Assembly: GCA_023423535.1 (NCBI GenBank)
Contig: JAFAFL010000046.1
Location: forward strand, 1 to 64,000
Reading direction: 5' to 3'
Source of the DNA: Pseudomonadota bacterium
GTDB taxonomy: Bacteria > Myxococcota > Myxococcia > Myxococcales > Myxococcaceae
DNA: 64,000 nucleotides
Below are positions 43,501 through 51,485 of this stretch, piece by piece; positions within the stretch are counted from its first letter, which is position 1, and every line of letters begins with the position of its first letter. Made by a program: the position numbers and the translations under genes. A model generated the notes under the pieces. It worked only from the letters and a program-made list of their open reading frames with translations. It was not told the origin of the DNA and did not search any database.

Positions 43501-43870
43501 GCTGGAGCGGTTCGCGCAGACGATCATCGACACGCCGGTACCCCCGGAGATCAAGCGCGCGGGCGAGGACGCGGTCATCGTCTATCAGGACATGCTCGCG
43601 CAGCAGACCGTGGCGCTCGAGGAGGCCGCGGTGCAGAGCTACGAGGCCACGCTCGTCGAGGCGCGCAAGGCGAGGCTCTCCAACGAGTGGACGAAGCGCA
43701 CGCTGGAGGCGCTCAACCGCTTCCGCCCGAAGGAGTATCCGGTCCTCAAGGAGCCCATGCCCGCCTTCGCGCGCGAGACGACCTATCCGGAAGGGCTCGT
43801 CGTCGACGTGCTCGGACAGTCGCGGCAGGCACCGGCAGTGCAGCGCCTCGCCGGGGGAGACGACAAGTGA
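40505..43870 (+). CDS. Giant TPR protein, GltD/AgmU-like
   Basis: The 1121-residue product has a signal peptide (MRRSLLKAALAISLGLSTPGFAQ) and more than ten TPR-like repeats of the BamD/YbgF kind, recognisable by FLRRYPDDPKYSPDVMFRLAELYYER and repeated A-x-Y-x-x-LI-x-x-YP. Size, TPR content and position before a TPR lipoprotein match the AgmU/GltD type of periplasmic protein in the Myxococcus gliding complex. TTG at 40499 is an alternative start. The stop overlaps the next start (GTGA). Expected to be a periplasmic scaffold. Confidence 0.75.
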   Translation: MRRSLLKAALAISLGLSTPGFAQGETKPPAKGEAQQQRARYFEGRGATAEEQALYEELSQAIEAYEAESRDFRREVQLLIEKKYEEKRGVLAGSYERAIRDLEVLERKERLDAIAQFEEFLRRYPDDPKYSPDVMFRLAELYYERTSDDHMLAMREYEQRLRAIDPASNVTPPAEPQPDFAKSIGLYRQLIAQFPEYALNDASWYLLGYCLEKQNQFDDGLAAYQSLIAKYPRSRFATEAWVRIGEHWFDAYDRADALELAAAAYEQAILDRAHPLYDKALYKLGWVYYRMDRFDEAVDRFVLLADFYQQKAREKGDEEVGGDLRNEALQYTAISFADDKWGSLAKAQAYFSAKGGRAYEHEIYKRMADVYYDQTRHDDAIAAYRLVLEKNPLAKDAPLVQQRIVQAYDRDRKLQDSSREAERLGTMFAEGTAWHEKHKRDPEAMALAQELAEKNLYNTAVFHHQQALVYKKEGKFEEARVAFELASRSYRSYVARFPRSKNAYEIQFYLAETLYNSLQFAEAAQHYEAVRDSTADNRYLEDAAFAAVLARQKALEGDVKAGALAEAKPLRSSERPEGTVLKATPLHPSEAALVAASDAWLKRFPKNERSPGIAYKAAELYFAHDDFPEARRRFEEIVGAYPQHEVAQYATNLIVESFLVTKDWASVEQVAGRLAANKDVIDPKSELYADLVKFKLAGRFKLADELMAKGEYEAAAKKYIELVDEEPKHEFADKALNNAAVAYENTRRFDSALKLYERIFSEYPRSTLADSALFRVAVNAENSYDFEKAVRSYQRLVADYPASKNREAALFNAARLLEGQQRYDEAAAAFLRYAELFPNAEDAPKNQLRAALIYEKQGEWRRYIAALDEFVRKFSSKSAQAELVVDARKRMGDAHQKLGNANEARRAWSAAADEFDKRGLQPESHPLAANAAAYSRFQLAEVAFAEFDKMKIGGRGAALERSFNDKKKGVVKVNEAYAEVFPYKQLEWTLAALYRRGYALERFAQTIIDTPVPPEIKRAGEDAVIVYQDMLAQQTVALEEAAVQSYEATLVEARKARLSNEWTKRTLEALNRFRPKEYPVLKEPMPAFARETTYPEGLVVDVLGQSRQAPAVQRLAGGDDK

Positions 43871-45714
43871 CCGCGCTCCCCTTCCCTTCGCTTCGCGCAG
43901 CGGTGTTCGCGCTGGTCGTGTCCGCGTCCGGGCTCTTCGCCGCCGGTTGCGCGTCCGGTCCGGAGGTCAAGCCGGCGCCGGAAGACGACGCCGCCATGAA
44001 GTCGTCTGTCGCGGTGGAGCGTCCCGCGCAAGCGCCTGCTCCGGCGGCTCCCGCTGCGTCGAAGCTCTCGCGGGATGAAGCAGAGGAAGAGACTCCTCGC
44101 GCGGTGACGCCGCCTGCGCCGGTCGCGGCAGCCCAGACGCCGGCGGTGCCAGAGCGGCCCGTGGATCCGCAGGCGCGCGCGGCGTTCGATCGCGGCGTGG
44201 CGGCCTCGCGGTCGGGCGCGCTGGAGGTCGCGGAGACGGAGCTGCTGGCCGCGCTGAAGCGGGACGGGAAGCTCGCGTACGGCTGGACGAACCTCGGCGT
44301 CGTCCACGAGCGGCGCGGCAACCTGAAGGCCGCGGAGGACGCGTACCTCAAGGCGCTGGAGGTCGAGCCGGACCAGGAGCTCGCGTGGGACTACCTCACG
44401 CGGCTGCGTTGCCGGAGCGGCCGGGTGGCGGAGGCGGAGAGCGCGGCGCGGAAGGCCTCGGGTGCGCGTCCGGCGGCGGTGGGGCCGAGAATCGCGCTCG
44501 CGTACACGCTGCTCCACCAGTCGAAGTACGACGCGGCGGCGGCGGAGTCGAAGCGCGCGTTGAAGGAGGACGAACGCAACGTCCGCGCGATGCAGCTGCT
44601 CTCGCAGGTGTACTTCCGGCAGGGCCGCTTCGAGCTGGCGGGGATGGTGCTCGAGAACGCGCGCGCCATCGACCCGAACGACCCGGTGGTGCTGAACAGC
44701 ATTGGCCTCGTGAACCTGCAGCTGAAGGCGAAGAACCAGGCGATGGAGGCCTTCAAGCAGGCCGTGCGCCTGCAGCCGGACTACGCCGAGGCGAACAACA
44801 ACTACGGCGCGCTGCTCAACGAGGCGCAGGACTACGACGCGGCGGTGGGGGTGCTCGAGGCGGCGGTGGCGGCGGCGCCGAACCTTCCGTCCGCGCGGCT
44901 GAACCTCGGCAACGCGTACCGCGGGCGCGGCGAGCTGCCGAAGGCGGTCGCGCAGTACGAGAAGGTCCTGCAGCTGCGGCCCGACTGGGCGGACACCTAC
45001 TACAACCTCGCGATCCTCCACCTCGACCAGGAGGTGCCGGGCATCGAGACGGTCACGCGGCTGCAGAAGTCGCTGAACTACTTCGCGCAGTACCGGGCGA
45101 AGGGCGGGCGGGACGAGCGCGTCGAGCAGTACGTGAAGGACGCGAACAAGGGCATCGAGCGCGAGCAGAGAAGGCTCGAGCGCCTGGAGCGGGACAAGCT
45201 CAAGCGCGCGCAGGAAGAGGACGAGCGCCGCAAGCGTGAGGCCGAAGAGGCGAAGGCGCGCGCCGAGAACGAGGCGAAGCACGCCGCCGAAGAGGCGCGC
45301 CTGAAGGCCGAGGCCGAAGAGAAGGCCCGCCGCGACGCAGAGGCCCAGGCAAAGCGCGACGCGGAGAACGCCGCGAAGGCGAAGGCCGAAGCAGAGGCCC
45401 AGGCGAAGCGAGACGCGGAGAACGCGGCGAAGGCGAAGGCCGCGGCAGAGGCCCAGGCAAAGCGCGACGCGGAGGCTGCGGCGAAGGCAGAGGCCGCGCG
45501 GCTGAAGGCGGAGGCCGCGGCTGCTGCTACCGCTGCTACGGAGAAGAAAAAGAAGGAACAGGAAGAGGCGCGCCGGCGTCAGAACACGGTGCCCGCCAGC
45601 AAGCTCGGCGAGGAAGACGAAGAGGACGTGGTGCCTGCGGCGGGACAGAAGCCACCGGTGAAGCCGGGGCCCGCCCCTGCGGCATCGGGTAAGCTGTCGG
45701 AGGACGACAAGTAG
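43867..45714 (+). CDS. TPR lipoprotein, GltE/AglT-like
   Basis: Starts at GTG overlapping the previous stop, giving a lipoprotein signal with lipobox FAAGC (Cys28). A Pro/Ala linker (about 40-100) leads into five or six canonical TPRs, residues 105-410 (AEANNNYGALLNEAQDYDAAVGVLE and others). The C-terminal 190 residues are a Lys/Ala/Glu-rich helix with three 18-residue repeats. Lipid anchor plus TPR matches AglT/GltE-like outer-membrane lipoproteins. The charged tail could span the periplasm. The next gene starts 2 bases after the stop. Confidence 0.78.
   Translation: MTALPFPSLRAAVFALVVSASGLFAAGCASGPEVKPAPEDDAAMKSSVAVERPAQAPAPAAPAASKLSRDEAEEETPRAVTPPAPVAAAQTPAVPERPVDPQARAAFDRGVAASRSGALEVAETELLAALKRDGKLAYGWTNLGVVHERRGNLKAAEDAYLKALEVEPDQELAWDYLTRLRCRSGRVAEAESAARKASGARPAAVGPRIALAYTLLHQSKYDAAAAESKRALKEDERNVRAMQLLSQVYFRQGRFELAGMVLENARAIDPNDPVVLNSIGLVNLQLKAKNQAMEAFKQAVRLQPDYAEANNNYGALLNEAQDYDAAVGVLEAAVAAAPNLPSARLNLGNAYRGRGELPKAVAQYEKVLQLRPDWADTYYNLAILHLDQEVPGIETVTRLQKSLNYFAQYRAKGGRDERVEQYVKDANKGIEREQRRLERLERDKLKRAQEEDERRKREAEEAKARAENEAKHAAEEARLKAEAEEKARRDAEAQAKRDAENAAKAKAEAEAQAKRDAENAAKAKAAAEAQAKRDAEAAAKAEAARLKAEAAAAATAATEKKKKEQEEARRRQNTVPASKLGEEDEEDVVPAAGQKPPVKPGPAPAASGKLSEDDK
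45337..45498 (+). repeat. Three 54-base direct repeats in the TPR lipoprotein gene
   Basis: Units at 45337-45390, 45391-45444 and 45445-45498 encode AEAQAKRDAENAAKAKAE and close variants. DNA identity between units 1 and 2 is high, so slippage or recombination could change the copy number in frame and set the length of the C-terminal helix. Confidence 0.85.
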
Positions 45715-45716
45715 CC

Positions 45717-46073
45717 ATGACCCTCACCTTCGCCCTCGCTCTCGCCGCGCACGTCGGCCTCGCTGGAGTCGCCTCCGATTCGCTGTACCCGGACTCATCT
45801 CCGACGCAGCCGACGGTCGCTTCGCCGGCGCCGCGCGCGCTCGCGCAGGACGGCAACACGCAGTCGGCGAGCACCGGCTCGGGCACCAGCACCAGCCAGT
45901 CCGGCAAGAAGAAGAAGGTCATCCGGCTCGACGCGCTCACGGTGGAGGGGCGGATCCAGAAGCCGCAGGCCTTCTACATCCTGCAGCGGTCGAACCTGAA
46001 CTTCGAGGAGCTCAACCGCACGGAGAGCTTCATCCCCAAGGTGGAGAAGAGCGTCGAAGCGACGCCCTTCTGA
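45717..46073 (+). CDS. Small secreted protein, GltF-like
   Basis: A 118-residue protein with a short hydrophobic N-terminus (LTFALALAAHVGLAGVA), a Ser/Thr/Gly/Pro-rich middle, and a compact C-terminal motif KKKVIRLDALTVEGRIQKPQ followed by FYILQRSNLNFEEL. This motif is what I recall in small proteins between TPR and TonB/AgmX-like genes in gliding clusters. Function not known. It is translated just after the lipoprotein gene and before the FHA-AgmX protein, which suggests a physical link between them. Confidence 0.65.
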   Translation: MTLTFALALAAHVGLAGVASDSLYPDSSPTQPTVASPAPRALAQDGNTQSASTGSGTSTSQSGKKKKVIRLDALTVEGRIQKPQAFYILQRSNLNFEELNRTESFIPKVEKSVEATPF

Positions 46074-46088
46074 GAGACGCAGAGAGAC

Positions 46089-47411
46089 ATGGCAACGGCA
46101 TCGAACCCCAAGATCCTCCGCGTCGGCGTCATCCAGGGAGGGAAGATCGTCGAGGAGCGGCTGCTCAAGCGCCGCGAAGACGTGACCGTGGGCCGGGACG
46201 CGAAGAGCACCATCGTGGTGCCCGCGTCCGACCTGCCGCCGCACAGCACCGTGTTCGAGCACCGCGGCGGGCAGTACAGCCTCGTGTTCACCGCGCAGAT
46301 GGACGGGCGCGTGCGCGTGGGCGATGCCGACGTGGACTTCGCTTCGCTGCGCGCGCGGAACCTCGCCCATGCCCGCGGCGATCAGTTCGTGTTTCCGCTG
46401 ACCGAGGCCGCGCGCGGCAAGGTGTCGCTCGGCGAGGTCACCCTCCTCTTCCAGTTCGTGGCGCCGCCGCCGGAGCCGCAGCGCGCGCCCCTGCCGGCGA
46501 ACCTGCAGGGCAACCCGTTCAGCGGGCTCGACGGCGTGTTCGCGGGGATCCTCGGCGGGTCGCTGCTGGCGCACACGGTGCTCGCGCTCTTCATCATCCT
46601 CAGCCCGGCCCCGGTCGAACCGGAGCTCAAGCTGGAGGAGCTGCCGGACCGCTTCGCGCGGGTGATGATCCCGCCGCCGAAGGCCGAGGAGCCGAAGCCG
46701 GTGGAGGTCACCGACAGCGGCACCGAGCAGAAGGAGACGCCGAAGAGCGACGCGTCGAAGGCGGACGTGAAGCCGGCGGCCGGTCCGAAGTCGCGCGACG
46801 AGATCGTGAAGAACGTGCAGAGCAAGGGCCTGCTCAAGGTGCTCGGCAGCGCGGGCGCGGGCGGCGGCGCGTTCGCGGACGTGCTCGGCAGCGGCACCGG
46901 CTCGGCGGACATCGCGCAGGCGCTGGCGGGCGCGGGCGGCGTGGGCATCGCCACCGAGGCGTCGCTGGGCTCGGGTGGTCCGCGCGGCGGTGCGTCGGGC
47001 AACGTGGCGGGGATCGGAGACCTCGGCACGAAGGGCGGCGGGAACGTGGACCTCGGTCAGAAGCGCGAGGTCGCGGTCACCGGCCGCGTGCGCGACGCGG
47101 CGCCGGAGGTCGAGACGGGCGAGGTCGATCGAAACGCCCTCGCGCGCTACGTGAAGGACCGGTTGAAGGCGATCACCGGCTGCTACGAGCGCGAGCTGAA
47201 GCGGAACCCGACGCTGAAGGGCCGCGTGGTGGTGCGCTTCACCATCACCTCCGCGGGCCGCGCGTCGGCGGTGGAGATCGAGGAGAACGGGCTCGGCGAC
47301 GACGGCGTGGCCGCCTGCATCCGGACGATCGTCCGCGGCTGGAACTTCCCCTTCAAGCCGGACGACGACGTCACCGTCTCCTACCCCTTCGTCTTCTCTC
47401 CCGCGTCGTAG
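46089..47411 (+). CDS. FHA-like, single-TM protein with AgmX/PglI C-terminal domain (GltG-like)
   Basis: The 440-residue protein has an FHA-like cytoplasmic domain at about 8-130 (RREDVTVGRDAKSTIVVP, then GGQYSLVF). One membrane segment follows at about 155-180 (GVFAGILGGSLLAHTVLALFIIL), then a Pro/Glu/Lys-rich TonB-like linker. The last 110 residues form the AgmX/PglI domain (LARYVKDRLKAITGCYERELKRNPTLKG). TonB-like proteins of this design connect the inner-membrane motor to outer parts in Myxococcus gliding. No ExbBD/AglQRS-type motor gene is in the window, so a motor must be supplied from elsewhere. Confidence 0.82.
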   Translation: MATASNPKILRVGVIQGGKIVEERLLKRREDVTVGRDAKSTIVVPASDLPPHSTVFEHRGGQYSLVFTAQMDGRVRVGDADVDFASLRARNLAHARGDQFVFPLTEAARGKVSLGEVTLLFQFVAPPPEPQRAPLPANLQGNPFSGLDGVFAGILGGSLLAHTVLALFIILSPAPVEPELKLEELPDRFARVMIPPPKAEEPKPVEVTDSGTEQKETPKSDASKADVKPAAGPKSRDEIVKNVQSKGLLKVLGSAGAGGGAFADVLGSGTGSADIAQALAGAGGVGIATEASLGSGGPRGGASGNVAGIGDLGTKGGGNVDLGQKREVAVTGRVRDAAPEVETGEVDRNALARYVKDRLKAITGCYERELKRNPTLKGRVVVRFTITSAGRASAVEIEENGLGDDGVAACIRTIVRGWNFPFKPDDDVTVSYPFVFSPAS

Positions 47412-47453
47412 CGCAGTACGGTCCCGCGAGGCCGGCCCTTCGAGGTCACGACG

Positions 47454-48002
47454 ATGCGCCCTCTCCTCCTCTCTCTCCTCATGCTCACCGCCGGCGCCGC
47501 GTTCGCTCAGAGCGGCGCTCCGAGCGACACCGCCGAGGCCACCGCGCGCGCGGCCTCCGGCGTTCCGGACGGCGAGAAGATCAAGCGCAGCCAGCAGTCG
47601 ATCACCCGGATGCGGGACATCCTCAAGGAGGTCCTCGCCAAGCTGGAGGAGGCGCGCAACAGCCGGGACGTGGTGAAGCTCAACTGCGTGAACGAGAAGC
47701 TCACCCAGGTGAAGGGGCTGCTGCGCATCTCGGAGCAGGCGGACGTGGCGATGCAGGAGGCCATCGCGCGCAAGGAGGCGGGCGCCGCCGAGCACGAGTT
47801 CACCAAGGTCAACATCTCGCGCACGAAGATCGAGCAGCTGCGCGCGGAGACCGAGGAGTGCATCGGCCAGCTCGCCTTCCGCACCGACGAGAACATCCTC
47901 GTCGAGGTGGAGGAGCCGGACGGTCTGCCCGACGATCCGACGCGCCCCGCCGTCCAGCCGCCCATCTCGGTGCGGCCGCCGCCGGCCAGCCCGACGCGGT
48001 GA
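47454..48002 (+). CDS. Secreted coiled-coil protein of unknown function
   Basis: A 182-residue product with a clear signal peptide (MRPLLLSLLMLTAGAAFAQ). The mature part is helical with two cysteines (LNCVNEK and EECIGQL), which could form a disulphide, and a Pro-rich tail. Not recognised. It lies between the AgmX/PglI-type gene and the Wzp-type barrel on the same strand and may be a periplasmic adaptor between the two modules. Confidence 0.7.
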   Translation: MRPLLLSLLMLTAGAAFAQSGAPSDTAEATARAASGVPDGEKIKRSQQSITRMRDILKEVLAKLEEARNSRDVVKLNCVNEKLTQVKGLLRISEQADVAMQEAIARKEAGAAEHEFTKVNISRTKIEQLRAETEECIGQLAFRTDENILVEVEEPDGLPDDPTRPAVQPPISVRPPPASPTR

Positions 48003-48127
48003 TCGTTTCGTCCGTTCCGCGCGACTGATCCGCAAGGGGCCGCCGGGGACAATCTCGTTTGCCCGCCTGCCCGCCCGCTGTTAATTATCGGCGCCGGCCG
48101 GCGTTCGAGGAGGGGCAGTCGCAGCTC

Positions 48128-49408
48128 ATGAAGTGGCTGAGCGACACAGTGTCGGCACGTGCGTCATGCGCCATCGTGCTGGTCGCGCTGCTCGCGCTGC
48201 CGCTCTCCCCTGCTCTCGCGCAGACGCAGATCAACGCGCCGGCCGCGCCCTCCGCGAACGGGGTGAAGGTCGGCGAGGGCCGGCTGCACCCGTACGTGGA
48301 GCTGCAGACGCGGTTCGACTCGGCGGCGGGCTTCCTCAACAAGAACGAGGTGGGTCAGGCGCCGCAGCTTCGTCCCGAGCTCATCGTGCACGTGCGCCCG
48401 GGCGCGCGGCTCGACGTGCCGGGAGACGCGCTGCAGCTCGGGCTCAACGGGAACCTCGACCTGCTCTGGTACACGGGCCTGCTCAGCGCGGGCTCGCAGA
48501 ACTTCTCGCGGGTTCAGGGCCAGGGGACGGTGGACCTCGTCTTCAACCCCGGCGGCACCGTCGAGTTCCGGGTGGGCGACACGCTGGTGCGCAGCGACCG
48601 CGCGGAGACCCCCAGCGTCGGCGTGGGCGTGCTCAGCCTCTACAACCAGGTCCGCGCGGAGCTGGGGATCCGGCCCGGCGGCGGCGCGCTCGAGATCGCT
48701 CCCGGAGCGAGCTACACCTTCGAGTTCTTCCGGCCGCTGGTGCAGGGCGTGCTGCCGGATTGCCCTCCCACCGAGCCGCTCTGCTCGCCCTCGGCGGTGA
48801 GCGCGCTGAACTACGGCAACGTGGGGCTCTACCTGCGCGGCAGCTACAAGTTCCTGCCCAAGACCGCGATCGTCGCGGACGCGCGCTACGACCTGCGCGA
48901 CTACAGCGGCGGCTCTCGCGCGGCGCGGCTGCTGCACGGCTCGGCGGGCGTCAGCGGCCTCGTCACGCCGAAGATCAGCGTGCTGGCGAAGCTGGGCTAC
49001 GCGAACGACTTCGGCGCGGAGGCGGTGCGTTCGGTCATCGCCACCGCTGAGGCCGCGTGGCTGGCGAGCGAGACCGCCAACGTGCGCGTCGGTTATCTGC
49101 GACGGCTGGAGCCGGTGGCGCTGTTCGGTTCGTACGTGGACGACCGCGCCTACGCCGAGGCCCGCGCGCTGATCGGCGGCAGGCTCTCGCTGCACGCGTA
49201 CGGCTCGTTCGATTGGCTGACCTTCACCGATGCGCCCAGGCGCGACTCGCTGGTGCGGCTGGACGTGGGACCGGACTACGCGGTGACGCGCTGGCTGGTC
49301 GTCGGTGCCGGCTACCTGCTGACCACGCGAGCGTCCTCCGCGTCCGCCGCGCAGACGTTCAACTTCGCGCGCCACGAAGGGTATCTTCGGGCGACCTTCT
49401 CGTACTGA
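48128..49408 (+). CDS. Outer-membrane beta-barrel, Wzp-like polysaccharide-export partner
   Basis: The ATG at 48128 is preferred because an AGGAGG Shine-Dalgarno sequence lies 12-17 bases upstream and a signal peptide follows (cut after SPALAQ). The 426-residue product alternates hydrophobic and polar residues in many short strands and ends with a terminal Phe-Ser-Tyr, as outer-membrane barrels do. It is directly followed by a short Wza-type lipoprotein lacking the usual C-terminal transmembrane helix. In Myxococcus such pairs (Wzp plus short Wza) form bipartite export channels. Identification rests on size, barrel pattern and neighbour, so it is inference. Confidence 0.7.
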   Translation: MKWLSDTVSARASCAIVLVALLALPLSPALAQTQINAPAAPSANGVKVGEGRLHPYVELQTRFDSAAGFLNKNEVGQAPQLRPELIVHVRPGARLDVPGDALQLGLNGNLDLLWYTGLLSAGSQNFSRVQGQGTVDLVFNPGGTVEFRVGDTLVRSDRAETPSVGVGVLSLYNQVRAELGIRPGGGALEIAPGASYTFEFFRPLVQGVLPDCPPTEPLCSPSAVSALNYGNVGLYLRGSYKFLPKTAIVADARYDLRDYSGGSRAARLLHGSAGVSGLVTPKISVLAKLGYANDFGAEAVRSVIATAEAAWLASETANVRVGYLRRLEPVALFGSYVDDRAYAEARALIGGRLSLHAYGSFDWLTFTDAPRRDSLVRLDVGPDYAVTRWLVVGAGYLLTTRASSASAAQTFNFARHEGYLRATFSY

Positions 49409-49461
49409 CGCCGGCGGGTCTTCGGACCGGGACCGCCTGCGCCGCTCTGGCCTCACTGCCC

Positions 49462-50100
49462 ATGCGTCTGCACTCCTTCGCGGCCGTCGTCCTCGTCCTT
49501 GCCTTCCCTTCGGCCGGGTGCCGCACGCGCGCTGCCGCGGAGGGGGGCAACACCGTCACCGCGCGCCAGTTCGAAGCGCAGCAGGCCGCCAACGCCGCGC
49601 CGCGCGCGGAGGCGAGCACGCTCGGGTCGGGAGACCTCGTGGAGGTGCGCGTGTTCCAGGAGCCGGATCTCTCCGGTGCCTACCGGCTCTCGACGGAGGG
49701 GACGATCGACTTTCCGCTCTGCGGCAAGGTCACGCTGGCGGGCACGACCTCCAGCGAGGCGGCGGACGCGCTGACGAAGTGTCTCGCGGACGGTTACCTC
49801 AAGCGGCCGCAGGTGACGGTGCTCGTGCGCGAGTACACCTCGAAGAAGGTCTTCGTCTTCGGCGAGGTGCAGCGGCCGGGCACGTTCCCCTTCGACGAGA
49901 ACATGAACGTCATCCAGGCGATCACGCTCGCGGGCGGGTTCACCAAGCTGGCGTCGAAGAACAACACCAACGTCACGCGCAGGGTCGAGGGCCGCGAGGT
50001 GAAGATCCGCGTGCCGGTCGAGGACATCGGCGTGGGGCGCGAGAAGAACTTCGCGCTCGAGCCGGGCGACATCGTGTTCGTGCCGGAGAGCCTCTTCTAG
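49462..50100 (+). CDS. Short Wza-type polysaccharide export lipoprotein (OPX, D1-D2 only)
   Basis: The ATG at 49462 gives a lipoprotein signal with lipobox SAGC (Cys20). A longer frame upstream lies inside the barrel gene and is ignored. The 212-residue product has a polysaccharide export domain (LGSGDLVEVRVFQEPDLSG, IDFPLCGKVTLAG) and one SLBB domain (VFVFGEVQRPGTFP, then IQAITLAGGFT). It lacks the D3 region and C-terminal amphipathic helix of full-length Wza, so it cannot itself cross the outer membrane; the barrel upstream would do this. The polysaccharide synthesis genes are not in the window. Confidence 0.9.
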   Translation: MRLHSFAAVVLVLAFPSAGCRTRAAAEGGNTVTARQFEAQQAANAAPRAEASTLGSGDLVEVRVFQEPDLSGAYRLSTEGTIDFPLCGKVTLAGTTSSEAADALTKCLADGYLKRPQVTVLVREYTSKKVFVFGEVQRPGTFPFDENMNVIQAITLAGGFTKLASKNNTNVTRRVEGREVKIRVPVEDIGVGREKNFALEPGDIVFVPESLF

Positions 50101-50118
50101 CGGCTCTCAGGAGGACGC

Positions 50119-50964
50119 TCAGGGCCGCCAGCCCACCGCCTCGAGCACCGGCGCCGTCTCCGCTTGGAGCGCCGCGTGGATGGCCGCGCCGCCGGCGATG
50201 ACGTCTCCCCGGTGCAGGTCGAGCGCCGCACCGTCGATGCGGGTGATGAGCCCGCCGGCCTCGCGCACGAGCAGCGCGCCGGCGGCGACGTCCCACGGCT
50301 TGAGCCCGAACTCGAAGTAGCCGTCGTAGCGGCCGCAGGCGATGTAGGCGAGGTCCAGCGCGGCGCTGCCGAAGCGGCGCATTCCGCGCGCCTTCCGCAC
50401 CAGCCGGTTGAAGAGCCCGAGCGGCGCCTCCGGGTTCTCGCGCACGTCGTAGGGGAAGCCGGTGCAGAGCAGCGCCTTGTCCAGGGTGGGCGCTTCCGAG
50501 ACGCGGATGGGCGAGCCGTTGAGCCGCGCGCCCTCGCCTCGCGTGGCGGCGAAGAGCTCGTCGCGGATGGGGTCGTAGACGACGCCCGCGAGCAGGCCCT
50601 GCGCATCCTCCACGGCGATGCTCACCGAGAAGTGCGGCAGGCGGTGCGAGTAGTTCGTGGTGCCGTCGAGCGGGTCGATGATCCAACGGTGGCCACCGTC
50701 CGTCTGCGCGCCCAGCCGCGTGCCGGAAGCGCCGCTCTCCTCGGCGAGGATCGCGTGGTCCGGATGTCGCGCGCGCAGCAGCTCGAGGATCGCCGCCTCC
50801 GCCGCCCGATCCGCGTCGGTCACGAGGTCGATGCCGCCCTTGTATTCAATGGTGCGCTGCCCGCCGAACTTCTCCGCCAGCAGCCGGCCCGCGAGCCGGG
50901 CTGCGTCCTCCGCGGTCTGCCGCAGCTCGGTCGTCGTGGTGCCAGAGGCGTTCGAGGCGCTCAT
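50119..50964 (-). CDS. Inositol-monophosphatase family phosphatase (SuhB-like)
   Basis: A 281-residue member of the IMPase/FBPase superfamily with metal sites EESG, WIIDPLDGTTNYSH and WDVAAGALLVREAGG. Members act on inositol phosphate, histidinol phosphate, fructose bisphosphate or PAP; the DGTTN form fits the SuhB/IMPase branch. Its start overlaps the TlpA-like stop by one base (TGATG), so it is last in the murein-recycling operon. Confidence 0.92.
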   Translation of the reverse strand: MSASNASGTTTTELRQTAEDAARLAGRLLAEKFGGQRTIEYKGGIDLVTDADRAAEAAILELLRARHPDHAILAEESGASGTRLGAQTDGGHRWIIDPLDGTTNYSHRLPHFSVSIAVEDAQGLLAGVVYDPIRDELFAATRGEGARLNGSPIRVSEAPTLDKALLCTGFPYDVRENPEAPLGLFNRLVRKARGMRRFGSAALDLAYIACGRYDGYFEFGLKPWDVAAGALLVREAGGLITRIDGAALDLHRGDVIAGGAAIHAALQAETAPVLEAVGWRP

Positions 50965-51485
50965 CACTTCTTCTCCGAGAGCAGCTGCTCGATCTGCGCC
51001 TGGTACTTGGCGAGGTGCTCCTCGGCGAAGCCCTCGTTGACGTGACGGATGATCCCCTTCCGATCGATGAGGAAGGAGGTGGGCATCATCTTCACCTTGA
51101 GCACGCGCTCGGAGACGGTGCCGTTCTCGTCCATCAGCACCGGCAGCGTGAGCTTCGTATCCGCGATGAACTTCGCCACCTGCGCGGGGTCTTCGTCGAG
51201 GCTCAGCGCGTACACCTTCAGGCCGCGCGCCTCGTACTCCTTCGCGAGGTCCTGCCAGAGCGGCAGCGCGTCGCGGCAGGGCTCGCACCAGGTCGCCCAC
51301 ACGTCGAGGAGAATCACGCTTCCGCGATCCTGCGCCGGATCCCAGGTGCCACTGCCGTCGTGCCGAGGGACCTGGAAGCTCACCGGCTGCGACGAGGTGG
51401 CGGGGCCGGCCACGGGCGGCAGCGGCGGGCCGCTCTGGCAGGCGGTGGCGAGGAGCAGGGCTGCGATCAGCGTCCCCAGCCTCAA
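50964..51485 (-). CDS. TlpA-like thioredoxin-fold lipoprotein
   Basis: A 173-residue protein with a lipoprotein signal (ATAC, Cys16), a Pro-rich linker and a TlpA/ResA thioredoxin domain with WATWCEPCRDALP (CEPC active site). The cis-Pro region is MMPTSFLIDRKG. Predicted to be a periplasm-facing thiol reductase or disulphide carrier. Overlaps mpl by four bases (ATGA). Confidence 0.92.
   Translation of the reverse strand: MRLGTLIAALLLATACQSGPPLPPVAGPATSSQPVSFQVPRHDGSGTWDPAQDRGSVILLDVWATWCEPCRDALPLWQDLAKEYEARGLKVYALSLDEDPAQVAKFIADTKLTLPVLMDENGTVSERVLKVKMMPTSFLIDRKGIIRHVNEGFAEEHLAKYQAQIEQLLSEKK

Noticed and set aside
45337..45498. Direct repeats considered as a CRISPR array
   Set aside because: The units are contiguous, in frame and multiples of three, with no spacers; they encode an Ala/Lys/Glu helix.
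49057..49461. N-terminal extension of the Wza-type gene
   Set aside because: It lies within the barrel gene, and the ATG at 49462 gives a clean lipoprotein signal.
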